This document shows positions 28,218-36,345 of a stretch of DNA of 64,000 nucleotides, in pieces. Numbering within the stretch: position 1 is the first letter of the stretch; each line of letters begins with the position of its first letter. The DNA lies in the NCBI RefSeq assembly GCF_008830185.1, contig NZ_WAGX01000007.1:372001-436000 (forward strand). The letters are read 5' to 3'. The notes under the pieces were generated by a model. The model saw only the letters and a list, made by a program, of their open reading frames with translations. It did not search any database and was not told the DNA's origin. The position numbers and the translations under genes were made by a program. Source of the stretch: Candidatus Galacturonatibacter soehngenii (lineage in GTDB: Bacteria > Bacillota > Clostridia > Lachnospirales > Lachnospiraceae).

Positions 28218-29151
28218 AATTATTATAAGTATGATTATCGCAGTTACATTAGTTATGTTTGGAGGATGTGCCAAAAAAGAAAATACCGCTTCTAATACGC
28301 AAAAGCAAGTGATACGCTTTGGGATGATGTCATCAACAGACGTAATTCCTCTTGTGATTATGAATGAAAATAAGATTTCTGATAAATATAACTTTGAACT
28401 TGATCTACAGGTGTTTACCTCAGCAAAAGATCGAGATGCAGCCTTTCAGGCAGGAGAGTTAGACGGAGTAATAACCGATTATATTGGTATTTGCATGTAC
28501 CAAAATGCAGGCTTTGATGTAAAGATTACAGGTATCACAGACGGTGATTATATCTTGATGGCTGGTAAACATACAGGAATTACAGATATCAGTCAGATAA
28601 AGGGAAAGAGCATTGCCATTTCAGAAAATACCTTGATTGAATACACTTTGGATACCATTTTGAAGAAAAACGGCTTAGAAGAGGCGGATGTAGTAAAAGA
28701 AGTAGTACCTCGCATTCCAGACCGTTTGGAACTACTTCGTAATGAACAAATTGATTTAGGACTTATGCCAGAACCATTTGCAACCCTTGCACTTTCTGAG
28801 GATGCCGTTTTGCTATCAACTGCGAATGAATGTGGACTTTATCCTGCTGTTTCTGCATTTTCAATTGGAGCATTAGAAGAAAAGAAAGAGGCAATTCAAA
28901 ACTTTTACAAAGCATACAACGAGGCTGTTACTTATTTGAATCAGACAGACATCTCAGAGTACGAGCAAACTGTCATTAAAGCGGTTGGATATCCAGAAGA
29001 AATGGCTGGAACCATTGAGGTTAAACCATTTCGTACCAGTACACTTCCTTTAGAAGAAGACGTGTTAGATGCGATAGGCTGGGCGAGTAGTAAAGGCTTA
29101 TGTAAACCTGATCTTTCCTATGAACAAGTAACTTACGATGTAACAAAGTAA
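28207..29151 (+). CDS. NMT1/NitT-TauT-type substrate-binding lipoprotein
   Basis: 314 residues. A signal peptide ends at a lipobox (VMFGGCAKK), so the protein is anchored outside by its lipid. The rest is a type 2 periplasmic-binding fold of the NMT1/SsuA group that binds small anions or heterocycles: FGMMSSTDVIPLVIMNENK at the start and LGLMPEPFATLALSE in the second lobe. Distant relatives of this fold include MqnA/MqnD enzymes, but the lipoprotein signal makes a transport role clear. Its place after UbiD, UbiA and UbiX suggests the ligand is a quinone precursor or an aromatic acid. Confidence 0.85.
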   Translation: MKNKIIISMIIAVTLVMFGGCAKKENTASNTQKQVIRFGMMSSTDVIPLVIMNENKISDKYNFELDLQVFTSAKDRDAAFQAGELDGVITDYIGICMYQNAGFDVKITGITDGDYILMAGKHTGITDISQIKGKSIAISENTLIEYTLDTILKKNGLEEADVVKEVVPRIPDRLELLRNEQIDLGLMPEPFATLALSEDAVLLSTANECGLYPAVSAFSIGALEEKKEAIQNFYKAYNEAVTYLNQTDISEYEQTVIKAVGYPEEMAGTIEVKPFRTSTLPLEEDVLDAIGWASSKGLCKPDLSYEQVTYDVTK

Positions 29152-29163
29152 CAGGAGATGAAA

Positions 29164-29928
29164 ATGCTTTCAATCGATTGTATAGATGTAAGCTATAAGA
29201 ATAAAAGAAATGAAATATCTGTATTAAAAGATTTTTCATTAGAACTTTCCAAGGGGGAAATTCTTACGATATTAGGGCCATCTGGTTGTGGAAAGTCTAC
29301 TTTGATACAAGTGTTATCTGGAATGCACCCTTTTACAAATGGAAGTATCAATATGACAACAAATGAAACGTCATTACCGCTTAGTACCAAACAACATAAT
29401 ATAGCGGTAATGCCGCAAAACTGTGGTTTACTTCCATGGAAAACAGTACGTGAAAACTGTCTTTTACCTCTTAAGCTTCGAAAGATTCCCCTTGACATAG
29501 CGAGGGAAAAAGAGTTAAAAGAACTATGTTCCTCCTTAAAGGTGGAAGATTTACTAGAGCGTTTTCCCAAAAAACTAAGCGGAGGACAGGTTCAAAGAGT
29601 GGCTTTAGTCAGAGCGTTTTTACAAGAACCAGACTTATTATTAATGGATGAGCCGTTTTCATCCTTAGATGCTATTACAAAGGCAGATGCCTGGGAACTT
29701 TTCTTAAAGGTATTTGAAAAAAAGAGTCCTACCACCATATTGGTTACGCATAGCATTGAAGAAGCGATGTATCTTGGAAAAGAGATTATAGTACTTGGAA
29801 CAAAAGGAAAACAGCTTGCACGGTTTTTAAATCCATACTTTGGTAAAAACCAAATGGAAGAAAAGGATTATTTCCTTTTAAAAAGCAACCTTCATTCTTT
29901 GTTAAAGCAAACGCAGGGAAAGGAGTAG
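29164..29928 (+). CDS. ABC importer ATP-binding protein, SsuB/TauB type
   Basis: 254 residues. Walker A GPSGCGKST, Q-loop MPQNCGLLPWKTVREN, signature LSGGQVQRVALVRAF and Walker B LLLMDEPFSSLDA. The Q-loop followed by LLPWKTV is typical of nitrate, sulfonate and thiamine-precursor importers. I use ATG 29164, with AGGAG at 29153-29157; ATG 29158 would abut that site. It is translated with the binding protein and permease. Confidence 0.93.
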   Translation: MLSIDCIDVSYKNKRNEISVLKDFSLELSKGEILTILGPSGCGKSTLIQVLSGMHPFTNGSINMTTNETSLPLSTKQHNIAVMPQNCGLLPWKTVRENCLLPLKLRKIPLDIAREKELKELCSSLKVEDLLERFPKKLSGGQVQRVALVRAFLQEPDLLLMDEPFSSLDAITKADAWELFLKVFEKKSPTTILVTHSIEEAMYLGKEIIVLGTKGKQLARFLNPYFGKNQMEEKDYFLLKSNLHSLLKQTQGKE

Positions 29929-29931
29929 GCT

Positions 29932-30675
29932 ATGAAAAAATTATTACAACAACTGTATCTTTTTATCCAAGGCTTTCTTTTGATTCATCTGTTTTGGTAT
30001 TTTTGTTATTTGTTTCTAAAAACTACGGTTATTCCAAGCCCTATATTGGTTTATCAAAACTTTAGTAAGGTAGTCGAGAGTCAAATTTTTTTGCATATTT
30101 TATATAGCTTAAAAAGAATTGCAGTTGGTGTGTTTTTGTCACTTTTAGTAGGTATTCCTTTAGGAATCCTTATGGGATACTCAAAGAAAGCAAATAAAAT
30201 ATTATATCCACTTGTGTATTTTAGTTATCCAATTCCAAAGACGGCGCTACTTCCAATCGCGATGCTTTTATGGGGGATGCGTGATGGATCTAAGATTGTA
30301 ATTATTTTCTTAATTATTGTATTTCAAGTAATTATCGCTGTAAGAGATAGCGTAAAAAATATTGATTCCTCTCTTTATCTGGTAACGATAAGTGCAGGAG
30401 CTTCCAAAATAGAAATTGTTCGCCACGTTACATTGCCAGCTATTCTACCAGAGTTATTGACCAGTCTTCGGGTTTCAATTGGAACTGCGGTTTCTGTTTT
30501 GTTTTTTGTAGAAGGATATGGGACAAGATATGGCATGGGCTATTATATCGTGGATGCATGGTCGAGAATTGATTATATCGGCATGTATCAAGGTATAATA
30601 ATTATATCAATTGTTGGTTTTATTCTTTTTGCATCAATGGATTTATTGGCAGAGAAACTTTGTGTGTGGAAGTAA
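29932..30675 (+). CDS. ABC importer permease, SsuC/TauC type
   Basis: 247 residues with six membrane helices. The cytoplasmic EAA loop (SAGASKIEIVRHVTLPAILP) contacts the ATPase. It starts 3 bp after the ATPase gene and ends at a strong terminator, closing the quinone-related operon. Confidence 0.93.
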   Translation: MKKLLQQLYLFIQGFLLIHLFWYFCYLFLKTTVIPSPILVYQNFSKVVESQIFLHILYSLKRIAVGVFLSLLVGIPLGILMGYSKKANKILYPLVYFSYPIPKTALLPIAMLLWGMRDGSKIVIIFLIIVFQVIIAVRDSVKNIDSSLYLVTISAGASKIEIVRHVTLPAILPELLTSLRVSIGTAVSVLFFVEGYGTRYGMGYYIVDAWSRIDYIGMYQGIIIISIVGFILFASMDLLAEKLCVWK

Positions 30676-30691
30676 GTATGGAAGTAAGTAG

Positions 30692-30728
30692 AATAAAAAA
30701 GTGTCTGCAAAAAGGACACTTTTTTATT
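30692..30728. terminator. Bidirectional terminator between the ABC operon and the ClC gene
   Basis: AATAAAAAAGTGTC (30692-30705) pairs perfectly with GACACTTTTTTATT (30715-30728). It reaches into the stop codon of the convergent ClC gene. Confidence 0.85.
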
Positions 30729-32268
30729 TATGGCATAAGGAACTAAGGTTATGACTGAGTTCAATGTATCGCTGTTCTGACGTAAGTATGATAAGATAAT
30801 CACCGTGAAGTACTTGCGTGTTTCCATTTGGTACAAATTCTTTTTCTCCGCGTTTTAATCCAACCACCAAAGTGCCAGTCGGCCACTGAATATCCATAAT
30901 TTTAAGTCCATCAATTTTACTTCCAAGCTCAACTGGTATCTCTACAATCGCTCCCGTTTCTTGTTGCTTAAACTGCTCTTTATTTTCTAAAGTAAGTCGG
31001 TCTAGCAGTACTTCATAGATGGGTGAAATTTTTAATACATCTGATGTAAGTAAGGCAACTAATGAAACAGCCGCTACAGGAAATAGGTGTACCAAAGAGC
31101 CTGTCATTTCCGCCATCAAAAGAATACTGGTAATTGGAGCCTTAACAGATGATGACATGGTTCCTGCCATTGCGCAAACACAAAAAACAACAACATAAGA
31201 AGAAGGAAGCCCAACAATCATAACTGACTTACCGATTATGCATCCTGTAAGTGCACCAATGGATAGAATAGGCATAAAAATTCCACCTGGGATTCCACTT
31301 CCGAAACATAAACAGGTAAACAGCAGTTTGGTAACGAATAGAATAATAAGTAAAATAAAACTAGTATCGGCTCTTTCTGATAATTCAATTAAGCTTTGAC
31401 CACCACCAAGAATTTGAGGAATAAGTAAGCCACAAGGCAAGGCAATTAATAAGGCGAGAGTTGGACGTAAACAGGCAGGTATTTTGTTATAAAATAACGA
31501 AATCCCAAGTAATCCTTTGTTTGTGATTGAGCCAACAAAACCAGATAGAATCCCAAGTGGTAGTAACCAAATGTAATATTGAATTGGTAGCTGAGGTATT
31601 TTTAAAAAACTAAAAACTGGTTTTAAGCCAAAAAAATACTTCGAGGTAACATCAGCAACCAAGGCTGATGTTGTTGCGGCGATTAATATATTAGGTGAAA
31701 AGGATCTGTGAACTTCTTCCAATGCAAATATTATACCAGATAAAGGAGCATTGAAAGCTGCAGAAAGTCCTGCAGAAGCACCTGCCGTAATTAAATAGTT
31801 TTTTTCGAGTTTATTACGACTTAACACTCCAGTTACTGTTTGACTTCCACAGGCACCAATTTGTATGGAAGGGCCTTCTCTTCCAAGAGAAACTCCAAAG
31901 AAGGAAGTTATGATACCAGCTACAAAACGAACAAAAAGGATAGTATACCACTTCATTTTCATTCCAAATAGAATAATTCCTTCCACTTGTGGAATACCAC
32001 TTCCTTTTGCATAAGGTTCTAGCCTAATTAATTGGTGAATAAGAAAACCTACAATAGCGATTAGGAATAGCCATGGTAGGATATAGGTAGGATGATGTCT
32101 TAAAAAAGCGTATGCTTTTTTTGCAATTTCAGTTCCGTATTCAATTCCATATCGATAAATGGTTACTAAGATACCTGAAATAAAACCAATTATAATTCCT
32201 TTATAGACAACCTTCCATTTTAATTGATTTAAGTCTGAAAGTAGCTTTGATGTTCTAGAGTTTGACAT
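30724..32268 (-). CDS. ClC-type chloride channel or proton/chloride exchanger with TrkA-C domain
   Basis: 514 residues. The three selectivity motifs are GSGIPQVEG, GREGPSIQIG with the gating glutamate, and GSGIPGGIFMP. The C-terminal 90 residues form a TrkA-C (RCK) ligand-binding domain. ATG 32268 has AGGAGG-like GGAGGC upstream; the longest frame from 32289 does not. Exchanger or channel mode cannot be fixed here. It is transcribed alone. Confidence 0.93.
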   Translation of the reverse strand: MSNSRTSKLLSDLNQLKWKVVYKGIIIGFISGILVTIYRYGIEYGTEIAKKAYAFLRHHPTYILPWLFLIAIVGFLIHQLIRLEPYAKGSGIPQVEGIILFGMKMKWYTILFVRFVAGIITSFFGVSLGREGPSIQIGACGSQTVTGVLSRNKLEKNYLITAGASAGLSAAFNAPLSGIIFALEEVHRSFSPNILIAATTSALVADVTSKYFFGLKPVFSFLKIPQLPIQYYIWLLPLGILSGFVGSITNKGLLGISLFYNKIPACLRPTLALLIALPCGLLIPQILGGGQSLIELSERADTSFILLIILFVTKLLFTCLCFGSGIPGGIFMPILSIGALTGCIIGKSVMIVGLPSSYVVVFCVCAMAGTMSSSVKAPITSILLMAEMTGSLVHLFPVAAVSLVALLTSDVLKISPIYEVLLDRLTLENKEQFKQQETGAIVEIPVELGSKIDGLKIMDIQWPTGTLVVGLKRGEKEFVPNGNTQVLHGDYLIILTSEQRYIELSHNLSSLCHK

Positions 32269-32505
32269 TTTATGCCTCCGATAAATCATATTATAAGTAT
32301 AACTAATATCGTTATCTTAATGTTTCGCTTCTTATTATTATAGCATAAAATGCGTTTACTCAATGTTTTTTAGAAAAACAATTGTATTAATTCAAGTCAT
32401 TTCCAAAGTAGAAACTGTTTTTTTGCTAATACTAAAAATGTAACCTTTTATCGAAATAACTCGAATTTGATTACAAAAATAGTATTTACAAGAAAGGAGA
32501 TTTTT

Positions 32506-32964
32506 ATGTCGGGAAATCATTTAGCAATTTCAAATGTGCCTATCCAACAATGGGGTGAATTGTATTCGCAAGAAGAAGCGTTAAATATTGGTACAATATT
32601 TCATGATTTAAACATGCCTTTTTTTGCCACTGAATCTGTCTTAGGTACCACGAATCCGATTGCGAGTAATGTGGTTGATACCAATGTATCAAATGAACAA
32701 GCACAAAGAGAACAATTACTGACAAAAATCAATCAGGTCAGTTTTTTTCTCGATGACTTAACTCTTTATTTAGACACGCATGAAACAGACACACAGGCCC
32801 TTAAACTATTTCATGAAAAATCTTTAGAGTGTGCAGAGTTAAGAAAACAGTTTGCGGAGGAATTTTATCCATTAACGAAGCTATGTGTCCCAATGCGGGG
32901 AACTGGTGAAGCTAGTTTTTGTTTACAGGATGGTCCAATTCCTTGGGAAGGAGCGTGTGTATAA
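32506..32964 (+). CDS. cotJA-cotJB: Fused CotJA-CotJB spore-coat protein
   Basis: 152 residues. Residues 1-60 are CotJA-like (QQWGELYSQEEALNIGTIF); residues about 65-152 are CotJB-like (VSFFLDDLTLYLDTHETD and a C-terminal PIPWEGACV). In Bacillus these are two genes; here they are one reading frame. They join the coat with the CotJC catalase encoded directly next. AGAAAGGAG at 32491-32499 marks the start at ATG 32506; the longer frame from 32467 lacks a site. Expression would be in the mother cell, but I cannot see a clear SigE site. Confidence 0.85.
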   Translation: MSGNHLAISNVPIQQWGELYSQEEALNIGTIFHDLNMPFFATESVLGTTNPIASNVVDTNVSNEQAQREQLLTKINQVSFFLDDLTLYLDTHETDTQALKLFHEKSLECAELRKQFAEEFYPLTKLCVPMRGTGEASFCLQDGPIPWEGACV

Positions 32965-33582
32965 ATGTGGATTTATGAAAAACGTCTACAATATCCAGTC
33001 AAAATTAATAAAACTTGTCCAAAGACAGCAAAATTGATTATCAGCCAATATGGTGGGCCAGACGGAGAATTATCGGCTTCTATGAGATATCTGTCGCAAC
33101 GCTACACCATGCCAGTCAAAGAAGTTGGAGGTCTTCTTACCGATATTGGTACAGAAGAATTGGCGCATATGGAGATTATATGTGCAATGGTGTACCAGCT
33201 AACTAAAAATTTGACTATTGAACAAGCAAAGACGGAAGGATTTGATGCTTATTATATCGATCATACCACCGCTCTTTGGCCACAAGCAGCGGCAGGATTA
33301 CCATTTACAGCAATTGAATTTCAGTCAAAAGGAGATGCCATTACAGATTTAACAGAGGATTTGGCAGCAGAGCAAAAAGCAAGAACGGTGTATGATAACT
33401 TGCTTCGTATGATTCCAGATCCAGAAGTTAGAGAACCACTTAAATTCCTTCGAGCAAGAGAAGTTGTTCATTTTCAGCGATTTGGAGAGGCGCTTGAAAA
33501 GACGAAGGATAAGTTAGATAGTAAGAATTTTTATTATTTTAATCCAGAGTTTGATAAAGATATGTTCCATGGTAAATTATAA
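32965..33582 (+). CDS. cotJC: CotJC, manganese catalase-family coat protein
   Basis: 205 residues, immediately after the fused gene. LTDIGTEELAHMEII holds a di-manganese ligand set, and EDLAAEQKARTVYDNLL and REVVHFQRFGEAL the others. It belongs to the spore coat and may destroy hydrogen peroxide. It ends near a hairpin. Confidence 0.95.
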   Translation: MWIYEKRLQYPVKINKTCPKTAKLIISQYGGPDGELSASMRYLSQRYTMPVKEVGGLLTDIGTEELAHMEIICAMVYQLTKNLTIEQAKTEGFDAYYIDHTTALWPQAAAGLPFTAIEFQSKGDAITDLTEDLAAEQKARTVYDNLLRMIPDPEVREPLKFLRAREVVHFQRFGEALEKTKDKLDSKNFYYFNPEFDKDMFHGKL

Positions 33583-33617
33583 CAAGTCTAAAAAATTCAT
33601 TTTTCTATCTTAAAGTA

Positions 33618-33661
33618 GTCACCCATAAGGTAAGATAAGAACTCTTATTTTTATGGGTGAC
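33618..33661 (+). terminator. Hairpin after cotJC, probable terminator
   Basis: GTCACCCATAA (33618-33628) pairs with TTATGGGTGAC (33651-33661); the tract after it is only moderately T-rich. Confidence 0.55.
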
Positions 33662-33778
33662 GATTCATTTATTTATTGCGAAAAGAATCCAAACTATAGT
33701 AATATAAAATAGAATAGTACATAATTTGCAATCGTAAATAACTGACTTTACATACATTTGATAAATCAAGGTGATTAG

Positions 33779-34339
33779 ATGAAAAAAGATAGTTTTATAG
33801 AGGATTATTGTCCATATTGTAAAAGGCATTGTTCACTCAATAATCCTCATTGCAATAAGGGGAAAAACCTAGCTAAGAAAAAGAGTGAATTAAAAAAGAA
33901 GGAAAATAAAAAGGATAAATTTGAAAATAAGAAAAAAGTAGGCCCCGCTGTGAGCGATGAGAAGTTATTATTCTTATTTTTGCAATGTTTAAACTATATA
34001 GAACCAAAGAAAGGGAGGAAAAAGAGAAAAAAGAGATATCGTATCATATCTTTATTATTGGAAAAGGGTTATATGACAAAAGAGGAATTAAAAGAAAAGA
34101 CTGCATATGATGAAAAAGAGTTGGATAAAATATTGCATAAAATGAAAAAAAAGGGGTATATCAACTGGGAACAAGAAGAGTTAAGTGATAAGATATCAAT
34201 TACAGATAGTGCTTTGTTGTCATGGCAATTAAAGCAAAGTAAACAAGATAACGTAAGCTTTTTGGGATTAGACCAAGGGGAAAAAGAATACTTAGAGAAG
34301 TTATTGAGTAAGCTATATACAAGCTGGAAACAAAATTAG
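33779..34339 (+). CDS. Zinc-ribbon protein with C-terminal winged helix
   Basis: 186 residues. The N-terminus has CPYCKRHCSLNNPHC, five or more cysteines and histidines that may bind zinc or an iron-sulfur cluster. A very lysine-rich linker (residues 30-60 and 77-88) follows, then a winged-helix domain (LLLEKGYMTKEELKEKTAYD then KILHKMKKKGYINWE). It reads like a MarR-type regulator with a metal-binding head. It is 20 bp ahead of a [2Fe-2S] protein gene and probably co-transcribed with it. The family is uncharacterised, so a redox or metal-sensing role is inference. Confidence 0.65.
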   Translation: MKKDSFIEDYCPYCKRHCSLNNPHCNKGKNLAKKKSELKKKENKKDKFENKKKVGPAVSDEKLLFLFLQCLNYIEPKKGRKKRKKRYRIISLLLEKGYMTKEELKEKTAYDEKELDKILHKMKKKGYINWEQEELSDKISITDSALLSWQLKQSKQDNVSFLGLDQGEKEYLEKLLSKLYTSWKQN

Positions 34340-34359
34340 AGGAAAGGAAGAAAGAAACA

Positions 34360-34581
34360 ATGAGTGATATAAATCAAGATATAATAGACAAACATACCAA
34401 AGTTTGCATCTGCAAGGCAATCAATAAAAGTACGATGAAAAAGACAATTGCAGGCGGTGCTGATACGTTAGAGAAAGTTCAAAAAGCAACTGGTGCAGGA
34501 AGTGGTAGCTGTGGTGGTAGACGCTGTACTCCAAGGATTATAGAGCTTTTGGAGGAATTCCATAATCAAAAGGAAGAATAA
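34360..34581 (+). CDS. BFD-like [2Fe-2S] protein
   Basis: 73 residues. VCICKAINKSTM and GAGSGSCGGRRCTPRI match the bacterioferritin-associated ferredoxin domain, whose four cysteines hold a [2Fe-2S] cluster. The arrangement Cys-X-Cys then Cys-X4-Cys fits. Its partner is not visible; the upstream Cys-rich regulator is a candidate. AGGAAAGGAAG precedes the ATG, and a good terminator follows. Confidence 0.85.
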   Translation: MSDINQDIIDKHTKVCICKAINKSTMKKTIAGGADTLEKVQKATGAGSGSCGGRRCTPRIIELLEEFHNQKEE

Positions 34582-34595
34582 ACTAAATTATCTGA

Positions 34596-34625
34596 GACGA
34601 CAGAAAGTACATCTGTCGTCTTTTT
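34596..34625 (+). terminator. Terminator after the BFD-like gene
   Basis: GACGACAGA (34596-34604) pairs with TCTGTCGTC (34612-34620), followed by TTTTTC. Confidence 0.85.
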
Positions 34626-34649
34626 CTTGGAGTAAAATGACAGTGCCGA

Positions 34650-34710
34650 TTGACAAAGACTTTAGTTTATGATATAAAATGGTTAAATAAATTTAATTAA
34701 ATTATTTTAA
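34650..34710 (+). promoter_or_regulatory. Promoter with long AT palindrome, likely MarR operator
   Basis: TTGACA (34650-34655), 17 bp, TATAAA (34673-34678). Right after it, 34683-34710 is a near-perfect 28-bp palindrome with a perfect 14-bp core AATTTAATTAAATT (34690-34703). It overlaps the predicted start of transcription and precedes the MarR gene by 20 bp. Confidence 0.7.
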
Positions 34711-34730
34711 CAAATGAAAGAAGGTACATG

Positions 34731-35168
34731 ATGGAAGAAAAATTCTCGATACTAATTAACTTATTATGGGAAAGATGCATAAAGAATTTAAATAATATCC
34801 TAACGGAAGACGAAGCCAATAAATTTTCCAACAATGATTATTATTATCTTCTAGTGATTCAGTCTTTACAAAAGCCCAATTTATCATTGATAGCGGAAAA
34901 ATTATCCTTAACAAAGCCAGCTGTTTCAGTCATTGTAAGAAAGCTGATGAATATGAATCTGATTACTAAAGTTCAATCCGTTGAGGATAAGAGAGTGTTT
35001 ATTGTTGAACTGACTGAAAAAGGAAGTAATATTTTAAGCGGTGATCGATCCATCTATAAATGGGTTACAGATAACATGGCAGATATTGTTGATAAGGAGG
35101 AGGATCTAAAGATAATCGAGAAAATAATCTTTGGACTTGTTGAACGATTGGAGGGAATGAACGAATGA
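34731..35168 (+). CDS. MarR-family regulator
   Basis: 145 residues. The winged helix includes LSLIAEKLSLTKPAVSVIVR followed by the wing SVEDKRVFIVELTEKG. AAGAAGG at 34718-34724 favours ATG 34731 over ATG 34728. It is first in a three-gene operon with a small membrane protein and a flavodoxin-ferredoxin. The AT palindrome at its promoter is its presumed operator, and oxidative, phenolic or drug signals are typical for the family. Confidence 0.88.
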   Translation: MEEKFSILINLLWERCIKNLNNILTEDEANKFSNNDYYYLLVIQSLQKPNLSLIAEKLSLTKPAVSVIVRKLMNMNLITKVQSVEDKRVFIVELTEKGSNILSGDRSIYKWVTDNMADIVDKEEDLKIIEKIIFGLVERLEGMNE

Positions 35169-35437
35169 AATGTATCAATTTTGATATGAAATTAAGCAGA
35201 AGTATTGCCATAGGTCTTATCATTTTATCCTTTGTACTTTATGCAATTATGCCATTTAATGTATGTTTGCCATTTTCTACATGCATTATAGTTGGTATTA
35301 CTGGCTCTATGATGGTTCTAAGTGAAATTGTTTTTTGGATAGGAAGTCTTATGATTGGCAAAGAAGTAGCTACAAAATTTCGTAAAAAATTTAACATTTG
35401 TAATTTTATGAATAAAATAAAAAAGAAGGGGGATTAG
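35165..35437 (+). CDS. Small two-helix membrane protein (transporter-suffix-like)
   Basis: 90 residues with two membrane helices (about residues 13-30 and 40-62). The part VLSEIVFWIGSLMIGKEVAT resembles the 'transporter suffix domain', a small membrane module with no known activity. The gene starts inside the MarR stop (ATGA-like overlap of 4 nt), so translation is coupled. Function unknown. Confidence 0.6.
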   Translation: MKCINFDMKLSRSIAIGLIILSFVLYAIMPFNVCLPFSTCIIVGITGSMMVLSEIVFWIGSLMIGKEVATKFRKKFNICNFMNKIKKKGD

Positions 35438-35438
35438 A

Positions 35439-36197
35439 ATGATTTTTTATTTTAGTGGTACGGGTAATTCTAGCCATGTAGCAAAAAGTATTGCAAGCAT
35501 AACAGATGACAAGCTTATATCTATCTCCAAAGATTTGATAGAAGCAAAGGAAAGATATCAAATGGATGAAGGAGAGAATCTAGGTTTTGTTTTTCCTGTA
35601 TATTGGTATAGCCTTCCAAGCATAGTAGAAAAGTTTCTTAAGCAGTTAAACATAGAAGGGTATCAAAATCAGTACGTGTATGCGATAGCAACCTATGGAT
35701 TTGCTGGAGGAAATGTAATGAAACAATTAACTGGTATCTTAAAAGAACATAAGATACCGTTAAAAGGGAAATTCGGTGTAAAAATGGTTGATAATTATGT
35801 TGTTGGGTATTCTTTGGCAAACAGGAAAAAGCAAGAAATAATAAAAAAAGAAGCAAATGTAATGATAGAGGAGATTGGAAGAATCATTACAAAGAAAACA
35901 CAAGCAGAAATGATACATAAGGGCAAGCTTGCTTTTGTATCCCCATTAACAGGATATGCCTATAAAAATGCAAAGCATACCCATAAATTTTATACTACAA
36001 AGGATTGTAATAGCTGTGGGCTATGCGAAAAAAACTGTCCTTGTAATGTGATACATTTGGTGGATGGAAAACCAAGCTGGGAGGGGGATTGTACATTCTG
36101 CTTAAGATGCCTTCATAGCTGTAACAAGACTGCGATACAGTATGGAAAGGCTACCTTAAAAAGAGAAAGATATACATACTCCTTGCCAATTAAGTAA
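35439..36197 (+). CDS. EFR1-family flavodoxin-ferredoxin protein
   Basis: 252 residues. The N-terminus is a flavodoxin-like domain (FYFSGTGNSSHVAKSIA binds FMN phosphate), and the C-terminus has two [4Fe-4S] motifs (CNSCGLCEKNCPCNVI and CTFCLRCLHSCNKTAI). It moves electrons between a flavin and iron-sulfur clusters; the partner is unknown. It starts 1 bp after the small membrane protein. Under MarR control it could be a response to oxidants or redox-active drugs. Confidence 0.9.
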   Translation: MIFYFSGTGNSSHVAKSIASITDDKLISISKDLIEAKERYQMDEGENLGFVFPVYWYSLPSIVEKFLKQLNIEGYQNQYVYAIATYGFAGGNVMKQLTGILKEHKIPLKGKFGVKMVDNYVVGYSLANRKKQEIIKKEANVMIEEIGRIITKKTQAEMIHKGKLAFVSPLTGYAYKNAKHTHKFYTTKDCNSCGLCEKNCPCNVIHLVDGKPSWEGDCTFCLRCLHSCNKTAIQYGKATLKRERYTYSLPIK

Positions 36198-36226
36198 CTA
36201 CTTATCTTTTGACTAGATATACAAAC

Positions 36227-36255
36227 TTGTACATTTTGAAAAAAAGAAATATAAT
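36227..36255 (+). promoter_or_regulatory. Promoter of the two-component/ABC locus
   Basis: TTGTAC (36227-36232), 17 bp, TATAAT (36250-36255), about 90 bp ahead of the response regulator. Confidence 0.65.
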
Positions 36256-36345
36256 AAGAGCATTCCAGTTACTAGCTTATTATTGGGATTATAAAAAAAT
36301 AAATCTCTTCACAGGAATACCTGAATAAGAAAAGGAAGATGAATA

